A stretch of DNA of 5,429 nucleotides from Marinagarivorans sp. UBA5870 (GTDB lineage: Bacteria > Pseudomonadota > Gammaproteobacteria > Pseudomonadales > Cellvibrionaceae). The stretch lies in assembly GCA_002432555.1 (NCBI GenBank), contig DJFO01000061.1:400-5828 (forward strand), in the 5' to 3' direction. The notes under the pieces are model-generated. The model worked only from the letters and a program-made list of their open reading frames with translations, made no database searches and was not told the DNA's origin. The translations under genes and the position numbers were made by a program. Each line of letters begins with the position of its first letter. Positions within the stretch are counted from its first letter, which is position 1. This document shows positions 1 through 5,250 of this stretch, in pieces.

Positions 1-45
1 GAACAGGCAAGAATGCGAACAGGCAAGAATGCGAACAGGCAAGAA
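1..45. repeat. 16-bp tandem repeat array, right-hand end
   Basis: The unit GAACAGGCAAGAATGC occurs perfectly at 1-16 and 17-32. A third copy from 33 keeps the first 13 bases (33-45) before diverging. The array starts at the window edge, so it probably extends to the left and its total copy number is unknown. The unit is not a multiple of 3 and has no stop codon in any of the six frames, so an array can create long spurious open frames. I read it as an intergenic minisatellite. A role in chromosome organisation or in RNA is not shown by the sequence. Confidence 0.85.
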
Positions 46-87
46 GACGCCTGGCGTGGAGAACACGCCTGCGCTGGGTGTCATGCA

Positions 88-116
88 ACCACAACCAGAG
101 GATATCTGGTTGTGGT
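88..116 (-). terminator. Perfect 12-bp hairpin after the AT-hook gene, probable 3' end
   Basis: ACCACAACCAGA (88-99) pairs perfectly with TCTGGTTGTGGT (105-116) around a 5-nt loop. It begins 13 nt beyond the stop codon of the 130-528 gene, where a transcript end is expected. Neither strand has a U-run after the stem, so it is not a classical intrinsic terminator. It may instead be a 3'-end protecting hairpin, a weak terminator or a protein-binding dyad. Confidence 0.5.
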
Positions 117-129
117 AACGCGGTAAAAC

Positions 130-528
130 TTATCTCTTAGCGCGTTTGGCGGCTGCTTTGGCTTTAGCAGCGGCCTTTTTCTCGGCAGCCTTAACCTTTT
201 TAGTGTCAGCTGCGCTGCGCTTTTTCGTCCAGGTAGCGCTGAATTTCTCTACTGCTTTGGCCAGATCTTTCTCGGATTTGGCAGCGAGGGTTTCTCTTAG
301 CTTGGTAACCGTGTCAACGGCAGGTGCCGCTTTTTCTGCTTTAGCAGCGGGCTTCATGGCCTTCGGTGGTCGACCGGGCTTGCCGGATTTGATCGGTTTG
401 GCAGCCGGAGCCTTCGCTTTGGCCGGACGGCCGCGTTTTTTCGCGGCGGGCGCCGCAGCTGCGGCTGCAGCGGTCTTAGCTTTGGCGGGGCGGCCGCGTT
501 TTTTTGCAGGAGCTTTAGCAGTTGCCAT
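130..528 (-). CDS. AT-hook histone H1-like DNA-binding protein
   Basis: This is a 132-residue, extremely Lys/Ala-rich basic protein, expected to coat or bend DNA in the nucleoid. Three AT-hook cores are visible: RGRP at 11-14, RGRP at 32-35 and PGRP at 51-54. The first two lie in an 11-residue block (AKKRGRPAKAK at 8-18 and 29-39) repeated with a 21-residue (63-bp) period, which suggests internal duplication. Residues about 71-104 are less repetitive, include Trp100, and could form a helix. The tail (105-132) is a Lys/Ala H1-like stretch. No signal peptide or membrane segment is seen. The ATG at 526-528 is preceded by GAGAGGA at good spacing, which supports this start. It resembles the AlgP/H1-like proteins of Pseudomonas and relatives in composition, but low complexity makes orthology uncertain, so I give no symbol. 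It is probably transcribed alone, from a promoter well upstream. Confidence 0.85.
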   Translation of the reverse strand: MATAKAPAKKRGRPAKAKTAAAAAAAPAAKKRGRPAKAKAPAAKPIKSGKPGRPPKAMKPAAKAEKAAPAVDTVTKLRETLAAKSEKDLAKAVEKFSATWTKKRSAADTKKVKAAEKKAAAKAKAAAKRAKR

Positions 529-841
529 GTTGGATTCCTCTCTTATGGATCGGTAAATTTAAGTTGTTTTCACAATGCATCTGGAAGCGATTGCATCACT
601 TGCTGCCTAGGTTACGTGCGCAGTACCCGCGTTATCTGACAAAGCATTACCGAGTTCAGCGCTGTATACCGACCCTTGGCTTACCGAAACTACCGCATTT
701 CGGCTTCAGCACAGGAGTGAAACCAGCTTCCCCGCGTGCGTTTCTTTATTCAAACACCTTCAGCAATCCAAATGATCAATACCGCAGATACATTTGGTCG
801 TGAATGTTATTTTAAACAAAAAAAATTTGCACCTGTTTTTT
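529..841 (-). other. Gene-free interval, probable long 5' leader of the AT-hook gene
   Basis: No convincing coding sequence lies here on either strand. The open frames present lack good ribosome binding sites and recognisable protein. A sigma70-like promoter at 842-871 pointing left would start transcription near 835, making this an untranslated leader of about 300 nt. On that strand there is a CCGAAA/TTTCGG hairpin (684-703, 8-nt loop) and an 8-bp palindrome CAGCGCTG (657-664). I saw no good -10/-35 pair close to the gene. The interval matches no riboswitch or small RNA I know. It could be a regulatory leader, a separate small RNA or simple spacer. Confidence 0.35.
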
Positions 842-871
842 ATAATAGTGCTAGATATTTATTCCTGGCAA
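842..871 (-). promoter_or_regulatory. Sigma70-type promoter reading toward the AT-hook gene
   Basis: On the minus strand, TTGCCA (866-871) and TATTAT (842-847) are separated by 18 nt. Each hexamer differs from consensus at one base. The site lies 12 nt beyond the U-tract of the upstream operon's second terminator and in a very AT-rich patch (17 G/C in 70 bases, 801-870, by hand count). The predicted start is near 835. The next gene in that direction is the AT-hook gene, whose start codon is about 307 nt away. Confidence 0.5.
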
Positions 872-882
872 GCACGGAGTGC

Positions 883-915
883 AAAAAAAATGGCCAATCG
901 CAAGCGAATTGGCCA
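883..915 (-). terminator. Intrinsic terminator of the sigma-VWA operon (second)
   Basis: TGGCCAAT (891-898) pairs with ATTGGCCA (908-915) around a 9-nt loop. On the minus strand the stem is followed directly by eight U (883-890) and preceded by an A-run (916-920). This is a strong rho-independent terminator for transcription coming from the VWA gene, and it backs up the one at 936-969. Confidence 0.85.
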
Positions 916-935
916 AAAAAGTTTACCGAGAAGAC

Positions 936-969
936 AAAAAACCGACTTTTTATCCGTAAAGTCCGGTTT
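936..969 (-). terminator. Intrinsic terminator of the sigma-VWA operon (first)
   Basis: On the minus strand AAACC-G-GACTTT (969-958) pairs with AAAGTC-GGTTT (949-939). This gives 11 base pairs with one bulged base and an 8-nt loop, and the six-U run 941-936 overlaps the end of the stem. It starts 13 nt after the stop codon of the VWA gene, the normal place for its terminator. Confidence 0.8.
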
Positions 970-981
970 CGGCATTGCCGC

Positions 982-2949
982 TTACATTGGCTGAGCGATC
1001 TTCGCCATCCGCACGAGCTGAATAAATTCGCCGCGGTAGCCGTAGGGATCTTCCCCTTTATTCGCCTGCGCCAGCGCTATGACGTCGTCCAACGTGAAGT
1101 TGTCGATGTATTTGCCACCCCGCAGGATTTGCGCAAAACCAGCCACAGCACTCGCGAAATCGACCTCCCGTTTTAGTTCGTCCGTCAGCGATGGCGCCGC
1201 ACTGGCTATGGTGTGGTTGATTAATCGGGATTCTTGTTCGCCAGGTAACTTATAGCGCAGCTTGATGTGGCCGTATTCTGTTTTGCCTGCGTCACCCGGG
1301 ATTTTCCCCGGCTGGTAGCGCAGATCGTCCATCAGCCCCTCCGCACCTTTCATCGGCGTGATTTCGTAGAGAGCGGTAACGCTATGCCCCGCCCCTATAT
1401 CTCCCGCGTCGACTCTATCGTTATTAAAATCTTCACGCTGGAGCGCGCGGGTTTCGTAACCAATCAGGCGGTATTCCTTCACCATCGCCGGATTGAATTC
1501 CACTTGAATCTTGACGTCGTTCGCAATCGGGAACAGGGTTGAGGTTGCCTCGTCTACTAAAACTTTGCGCGCTTCGCTCAAAGTGTCAAGGTAGGCGGCC
1601 ACACCATTGCCGTTTTGTGCCAGCGTTTGCATGAGGGCATCCTGATAATTGCCTTCGCCGAAACCGAGCACCGACAGGTAGATACCTTGGTTCTTTTTCT
1701 GTCTTACAAAATCTTCCAGTCTTTCATCCTGGGTGACGCCGACGTTGAAGTCGCCGTCGGTCGCCAAAATCACGCGATTAACCGCTTTGTTATCGAAATG
1801 TTGTTCCGCCAGTTGATACGCCAGTTTCAAACCTTGGGCGCCCGCGGTTGAGCCTCCGGCTTGCAGGCGGCGCAAGGCTGCGAGGATTTTGGCTTTCTCT
1901 TTTACCTGTGTCGGTTCCAACACCGTGCCCGCGGCGCCGGCATAAACCACTATAGCGACGCGGTCGGTCGGTTTGAGGGAGTCGAGCAACAGACTGAGCG
2001 ACTGAATAACCAACGGCAGTTTATCGGGGCTCTCCATCGAGCCGGAGACATCCAACAGAAAAACGAGATTGCTATCGGGCCGCTCGCGCAAATCGTATCC
2101 CCGCAGGCCGATGTGGACCAATTTATTGCCTTTGCGCCAGGGCGAATCGGACACGGCAACCGTGGTGGTGAAAGGCACCTGGCGATCTTGCGGGACGGGA
2201 TAGGCGTAATCGAAATAATTGAGCAGCTCTTCGATGCGCACCGCGTCTTTGGGCGGCAATTGTCCGCGTTTCAATTGGCGGCGCACGAAGCTGTAGGATG
2301 CTGTGTCCACGTCGATGGAGAAGGTGGACACGGGGTTTTGCAGAGGACTCTGCACCGGGTTTTCCGTCAGCGCGGTAAATCGGTCGCGATGTTCGGCGGG
2401 CGGGGGTAGGTAACCGTCACTCTCGGCCGTGTTGCCGGCGATGGGCGCGGCGGCCGACGAAGGAATCGAGACCGGTCGACGCTCGGCGACTGACGCCTCG
2501 TTTGTGGTTGCAGCTTTTTGAGCGACCTCCACCTCAGCAAGTTCCAACTGTGGTGCAGCCGGTGCGGCTGCCGCCAGATTTTCTTGCTGCGGCCCTTTTT
2601 CCGCATCGGTCGCAACGGGCGCGGCATCGGGCTGCGCGGCTTCTTGGATTGACGGCGTGGGCCCGGGGAGGCGCGGGCCAAGGTGTAAATATCCGAAGGT
2701 CAACAGGCAGCAGGCAGCGATGCCGCCGAACCAAGGTGTGTAGCGGGAAAGTTTCATAGGATTTGTTCTCGCGTGGTTGGGTGCGCGAGTAAGACGCTCG
2801 GGTTCGTCAATTCCTTGGCCGCTTTCGGAAAAATCCTCCCACTCCGCGCGAAACGCCTCAAGAGCGGCCGCTTTTATCTGTTTTTTTCGCGCGGGGTCCG
2901 GCGCGGGTGGGTTCTGCGTGAACAGATCGTGCAACGGGTCTTTATGCAT
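982..2949 (-). CDS. Membrane-anchored VWA (MIDAS) protein, YfbK/DUF3520 type, candidate anti-sigma partner
   Basis: This 655-residue protein has four parts. Residues 1-69 are a hydrophilic, presumably cytoplasmic segment. A single hydrophobic segment follows at about 71-91. Residues 92-200 form an Ala/Pro/Glu-rich linker. The folded remainder comprises a YfbK-type N-terminal region (about 205-255, with STFSIDVDTASYSFVRR), a VWA domain (about 294-470) and a DUF3520-type C-terminal region (about 478-655). The metal-ion-dependent adhesion site looks complete: Asp300-x-Ser302-x-Ser304, Thr368 and Asp398. Such domains bind a divalent metal and a protein ligand. The bulk should lie outside the cytoplasmic membrane. 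The start at 2949 is backed by AGGAGG with 7-nt spacing, overlapping the stop of the upstream sigma gene. Met65 is a weaker alternative start, which would leave a short signal-like N-terminus with IAAC (77-80) resembling a lipobox. E. coli YfbK is the closest named family I recognise, but its function is not established. Family assignment is firm; the anti-sigma role is inference. Confidence 0.93.
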   Translation of the reverse strand: MHKDPLHDLFTQNPPAPDPARKKQIKAAALEAFRAEWEDFSESGQGIDEPERLTRAPNHARTNPMKLSRYTPWFGGIAACCLLTFGYLHLGPRLPGPTPSIQEAAQPDAAPVATDAEKGPQQENLAAAAPAAPQLELAEVEVAQKAATTNEASVAERRPVSIPSSAAAPIAGNTAESDGYLPPPAEHRDRFTALTENPVQSPLQNPVSTFSIDVDTASYSFVRRQLKRGQLPPKDAVRIEELLNYFDYAYPVPQDRQVPFTTTVAVSDSPWRKGNKLVHIGLRGYDLRERPDSNLVFLLDVSGSMESPDKLPLVIQSLSLLLDSLKPTDRVAIVVYAGAAGTVLEPTQVKEKAKILAALRRLQAGGSTAGAQGLKLAYQLAEQHFDNKAVNRVILATDGDFNVGVTQDERLEDFVRQKKNQGIYLSVLGFGEGNYQDALMQTLAQNGNGVAAYLDTLSEARKVLVDEATSTLFPIANDVKIQVEFNPAMVKEYRLIGYETRALQREDFNNDRVDAGDIGAGHSVTALYEITPMKGAEGLMDDLRYQPGKIPGDAGKTEYGHIKLRYKLPGEQESRLINHTIASAAPSLTDELKREVDFASAVAGFAQILRGGKYIDNFTLDDVIALAQANKGEDPYGYRGEFIQLVRMAKIAQPM

Positions 2950-2956
2950 GGTGTTG

Positions 2957-2963
2957 CCTCCTA
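2957..2963 (-). promoter_or_regulatory. Shine-Dalgarno of the VWA gene overlapping the sigma stop codon
   Basis: On the minus strand TAGGAGG contains both the TAG stop of the sigma gene (2961-2963) and a full AGGAGG (2957-2962), 7 nt before the VWA ATG (2947-2949). A ribosome ending on the sigma gene sits on the next gene's binding site, which predicts translational coupling. It also favours the long VWA start over Met65, whose upstream sequence lacks a comparable site. Confidence 0.85.
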
Positions 2964-3491
2964 CAGCTGGCGCTGTAATGTCTGGCGGATTTCATGTATG
3001 CGCCAGGAAACTGTATTTTCTTTGATGCCGAGGATGCTCGCCGCTTCCGCGTGGCTGAAACCTTCAGCAAGCACCAGCAGTGCGGTTTCCTTAAAACCTT
3101 CCGCCATATCGTCGAGCAAACGTAGAATTTGCTGTAAATAGGTGAATTGCTCGTTCGGATCGGATATTTCCCCGGCCTGTTCGGGCGCCGGTGCGGCCGT
3201 TGTCCCCGCCCAGTGACGCCTTTCGGTTTTGTACCAATCCTTGGCGCAGTTGATGACCAGACGATAAAGCCACGAGGAGAACTGGGCTTCAAAGCGGAAT
3301 TGATGCAGTGTTTTCGCCAGCTTCATGCAGGCGAGCTGAGTTATGTCTTCGGCGTCCGCGGTATTGCCGCTCCAGCGATAGGCAAAGCGATAAATCTGGT
3401 CGTAATGGCGATCCAGCAACTCGGCAAATGCCTGCTCGTCGCCTCGCCACGCGGCTTCCAGCAGCAAGTCTTCGGTGATCTTGCGGGTCAT
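2961..3491 (-). CDS. ECF-type RNA polymerase sigma factor
   Basis: This 176-residue protein has the two-domain layout of extracytoplasmic-function sigma factors. Region 2 spans about 18-92: the DAEDITQ motif at 46-52 stands for region 2.2, and FSSWLYRLVINCAKDWYK at 71-88 covers 2.3-2.4, which melts and reads the -10 element. A short linker (93-115) leads to region 4 (about 117-172), whose helix-turn-helix SHAEAASILGIKENTVSWRI (146-165) reads the -35 element. Regions 1 and 3 are absent, as normal for the family. The region 4 recognition helix (NTVSWRIHEIRQTL) departs from the common VKSRLHRAR type. The ATG at 3489-3491 has AGGG six bases upstream, a moderate site. It is the first gene of a tight pair with the VWA gene (11 nt between stop and next start), suggesting that the VWA protein controls it. 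The target regulon cannot be told from this window. Confidence 0.93.
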   Translation of the reverse strand: MTRKITEDLLLEAAWRGDEQAFAELLDRHYDQIYRFAYRWSGNTADAEDITQLACMKLAKTLHQFRFEAQFSSWLYRLVINCAKDWYKTERRHWAGTTAAPAPEQAGEISDPNEQFTYLQQILRLLDDMAEGFKETALLVLAEGFSHAEAASILGIKENTVSWRIHEIRQTLQRQL

Positions 3492-3534
3492 AGATGCCCT
3501 TTTGTAGGTTGCAGAGTCGGGGGTCTTGGTTAGA

Positions 3535-3560
3535 CGCCAAGGACAGCCGAATCCTTGGCG
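3535..3560. promoter_or_regulatory. Perfect 9-bp inverted repeat between lysR-type gene and sigma gene
   Basis: CGCCAAGGA (3535-3543) and TCCTTGGCG (3552-3560) are perfect reverse complements with an 8-base spacer. It lies 12 nt beyond the stop of the LysR-type gene and 43 nt upstream of the sigma start codon. No U-run follows on either strand, so an intrinsic terminator is unlikely. It could be an operator for the sigma operon, an RNA hairpin in its leader, or a U-less transcript end for the regulator gene. Confidence 0.5.
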
Positions 3561-3572
3561 ACCGGCCCGGCA

Positions 3573-4502
3573 TTAATCTGGGGAATGGTATTTGTAGGCA
3601 GCGGAAGCGCGGAAATTTTCGGCGAGAATTGTCGCCAGCGCGCGAGTGGCGGGCCCGGCATGATCGGGACTGGTGACCACCAGAGAAAGAGGAACCTGGC
3701 GCTCGCGCCCGATTTCCAGCGGCAGATGCACCAAGTCGCCAGTGGCGAGGTCCTGCGCGATACGGTGTTCCGGCAAAAAAGCAAAACCGAGCCCTGCGCG
3801 CACTGTGTCGACGCTGGTGGCAAAGTGGCTGACGGTCCAGCGCTGCTCCGAGCCGAGCCAGCCAGCATCCTGCTCGCGCTTATAGCCGCTGTCGCGCACC
3901 ACTATCTGCCGATGGCTCTTCAATTCCGCCTCGCTGACTGAGGACAGGCGCGCAAGCGGGTGGTTGCGGTGCACGACCGCCGACATTTTTACGGTCAACA
4001 AGAGGTCACCGAGGAATCCTGGGGGCACGCGCGCCATGATTGCCAAATCGCAGTCGCGGTTGATCACGGCTTCATCGGTACCGGAGAGCGATGTTTCCAA
4101 AATCTTGATGCGTGTCAGAGGGCTTAGGCCGGAAAATTGTTGCAGCGCGCAGAGCACTTCGGGCATGGGCGCCAGTGCATCGGCGACTAACGTAACACTT
4201 GGCTCCCAGCCGCTCGCCAAGTACTGCGCGGCCTGCTCGATTGCCTGGGATTGTTCCAGAAGATTTTTGGCGTAGCGATAAAGCGCGCTGCCCGCGGCAG
4301 TCAATACGGCTTTGCGTCCCTCCAGCTGCAGCGCGGGGTGCGGCAGCAGTTCGTTGAGTCGGGCTATCGCGTAGCTGATGCTCGATTGGCTTTTGTTGAG
4401 CGCTTCCGCGGCCTGGGCATAGCTGCCTTCGTCGACGACGGCTTTGAATGCGGCCCATTGCTCGAGGGTGATTTTTGGAACTGCGTTGATCTTGGTTACC
4501 AT
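3573..4502 (-). CDS. LysR-type transcriptional regulator
   Basis: This 309-residue protein has the usual LysR length and layout. Residues 11-70 form the N-terminal winged helix-turn-helix: YAQAAEALNKSQSSISYAIA (28-47) carries the conserved Ala-Ala-x-x-Leu and Ser-Gln-Ser-Ser-Ile-Ser pattern. A linker helix lies around 72-95, and residues 101-295 form the effector-binding domain, with the typical GLGFAFLPEH stretch at 237-246. It should act as a tetramer in the cytoplasm, with a small inducer bound in the C-terminal domain. The start ATG (4500-4502) has AGGTG five bases upstream. It is divergent from azoR, the classic arrangement for a LysR regulator and its target. The dyad at 4513-4535 would let it control azoR and its own gene. 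The inducer is unknown; a quinone or other aromatic electrophile is a reasonable guess from the neighbours. Confidence 0.94.
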   Translation of the reverse strand: MVTKINAVPKITLEQWAAFKAVVDEGSYAQAAEALNKSQSSISYAIARLNELLPHPALQLEGRKAVLTAAGSALYRYAKNLLEQSQAIEQAAQYLASGWEPSVTLVADALAPMPEVLCALQQFSGLSPLTRIKILETSLSGTDEAVINRDCDLAIMARVPPGFLGDLLLTVKMSAVVHRNHPLARLSSVSEAELKSHRQIVVRDSGYKREQDAGWLGSEQRWTVSHFATSVDTVRAGLGFAFLPEHRIAQDLATGDLVHLPLEIGRERQVPLSLVVTSPDHAGPATRALATILAENFRASAAYKYHSPD

Positions 4503-4512
4503 TTCTGCACCT

Positions 4513-4535
4513 ATCGATCAAATAAGTCGATCAAT
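4513..4535. promoter_or_regulatory. Candidate LysR binding site (T-N11-A dyad)
   Basis: The divergent intergenic region contains ATCGATC-N9-GATCAAT. Inside it ATC-N9-GAT (4517-4531) fits the LysR T-N11-A rule, with T at 4518 and A at 4530. The dyad extends as GATC-N9-GATC, with matching A/T pairs at 4513/4535 and 4514/4534. The octamer TCGATCAA is also directly repeated at 4514-4521 and 4527-4534. It begins 10 bp from the regulator's start codon, so binding there could also repress the regulator. Confidence 0.6.
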
Positions 4536-4547
4536 TACCGTTAATTT

Positions 4548-4576
4548 TTGACGCATTCTATCGAAATGGCAAAAGT
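4548..4576 (+). promoter_or_regulatory. Possible activator-dependent promoter of azoR
   Basis: TTGACG (4548-4553) is a good -35 hexamer. The base-pair window 17 nt later (4571-4576, AAAAGT) is a poor -10, as often seen at promoters that need a LysR activator. If used, transcription would start near 4583 and the dyad at 4513-4535 would be centred about 60 bp upstream, close to the usual LysR recognition position. The -10 assignment is weak. Confidence 0.3.
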
Positions 4577-4619
4577 AAACTGTTTCAAAACCAAATTGCA
4601 ACGAAACAGGAGAAGCTTC

Positions 4620-5222
4620 ATGGCTACTAAAATTTTGCGTTTAGATACCAGCGTATTCAGTGAACAAGGTTCTTCCAGCCGTTTGAACCATGCCTTGGTC
4701 GAGCGTTTGGGGCAAATTCGCGGGGACGTGGAAATCCGGCACCGGGACCTGGCGAAAAAACCGCTGCCCCATTTTTCCGCGGATGTCATAACCGCTCTCG
4801 TTACCAAGGCCGAGGCTCGCACGGCGGAACAGGCGCAACTCGCGCAGCTGGCCGATACCTTGATCGATGAACTTCTGGCGACGGATATTCTAGTCGTGGC
4901 GGCGCCCATGTATAACTTCGGCATACCTTCAACCCTCAAATCCTGGATCGACTTCGTCGCTCGCGCCGGCGTCACATTTCGCTACACCGAGCAGGGTCCG
5001 GAGGGGCTGGTCAAAGGCAAAACCGTTTATGTGGTAACGACCCGCGGCGGGGTTCACAAAGAGCAGGCTGCTGATACCGAGGTACCTTTTTTGCGCACGT
5101 ATTTCGAGTTTTTAGGGATTACCGACATTCGCACGCTCTACGCCGAGGGGTTGAATATGGGGAAGCGCGAAGAACATTTTGCCGAGGCGCTGGCCAATAT
5201 CGACCAGCTTGTGGCGGCTTGA
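4620..5222 (+). CDS. azoR: FMN-dependent NADH-azoreductase / quinone reductase
   Basis: This 200-residue flavodoxin-fold enzyme matches the length of E. coli AzoR (about 201). The family uses bound FMN and NAD(P)H to reduce quinones to quinols by two electrons and to cleave azo bonds, in the cytoplasm as a dimer. Visible signatures are the phosphate-binding loop region SVFSEQGSSSRL (11-22), the flavin-binding PMYNFGIPSTLK (96-107) and TRGGVH (141-146), all typical of AzoR. I start at the ATG 4620-4622 because AGGAGA lies 6 nt upstream and the product begins MATKILRLD like its relatives; upstream in-frame TTG starts have no such support. Pirin follows 28 bp downstream on the same strand, so the two are likely an operon. 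The divergent LysR-type gene is the likely regulator. The natural substrate is more likely quinones or other electrophiles than azo dyes. Confidence 0.95.
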   Translation: MATKILRLDTSVFSEQGSSSRLNHALVERLGQIRGDVEIRHRDLAKKPLPHFSADVITALVTKAEARTAEQAQLAQLADTLIDELLATDILVVAAPMYNFGIPSTLKSWIDFVARAGVTFRYTEQGPEGLVKGKTVYVVTTRGGVHKEQAADTEVPFLRTYFEFLGITDIRTLYAEGLNMGKREEHFAEALANIDQLVAA

Positions 5223-5236
5223 ACTTGAACTTGAAC
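5219..5236. repeat. Three tandem copies of TTGAAC at the azoR stop
   Basis: TTGAAC is repeated perfectly at 5219-5224, 5225-5230 and 5231-5236. The first copy contains the azoR TGA stop. Copies after the stop cannot change either protein, but they set the distance between azoR and the ribosome binding site of the next gene. This looks like replication slippage in a short intergenic gap. Confidence 0.8.
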
Positions 5237-5250
5237 TGACGGAGTTTATT

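Noticed and set aside
1..126. Open frame from the left edge to TAA at 124-126 containing Cys-Ala-Gly-Cys-His, a CxxCH haem-binding pattern.
   Set aside because: Much of the frame is the 16-bp repeat, which is open in every frame. Only 14 codons follow the His, and no cytochrome context is visible. The frame also runs through the hairpin at 88-116. Most likely chance.
146..556. Long plus-strand open frame opposite the AT-hook gene.
   Set aside because: It is the antisense shadow of Lys/Ala codons. The minus-strand frame has the ribosome binding site and the AT-hook motifs.
601..760. Possible cobalamin or c-di-GMP riboswitch, because of GGGGAAGC and ACGCAC pieces on the minus strand.
   Set aside because: The conserved cores of those riboswitches could not be assembled, and the downstream gene is not a typical target.
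522..803. 93-codon plus-strand open frame in the intergenic region.
   Set aside because: No convincing ribosome binding site, no recognisable domain, and it begins inside the AT-hook gene's start region.
827..846. Plus-strand TTGCAC with perfect TATAAT as a promoter.
   Set aside because: The hexamers are only 8 bp apart and no gene lies downstream on that strand. The same bases fit a better minus-strand promoter.
1861..2409. 182-codon plus-strand open frame within the VWA gene.
   Set aside because: It is antisense to the VWA domain, whose motifs and reading frame are continuous.
3501..3598. TTTGTAGG repeated exactly 90 bp apart (3501-3508 and 3591-3598) on either side of the inverted repeat.
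   Set aside because: An 8-bp match is expected by chance at this scale, and one copy lies within the LysR-type coding sequence.
4548..4619. Upstream TTG start extending azoR by 24 codons.
   Set aside because: It lacks a ribosome binding site and would cover the likely promoter. The ATG at 4620 has AGGAGA and gives the family's usual N-terminus.
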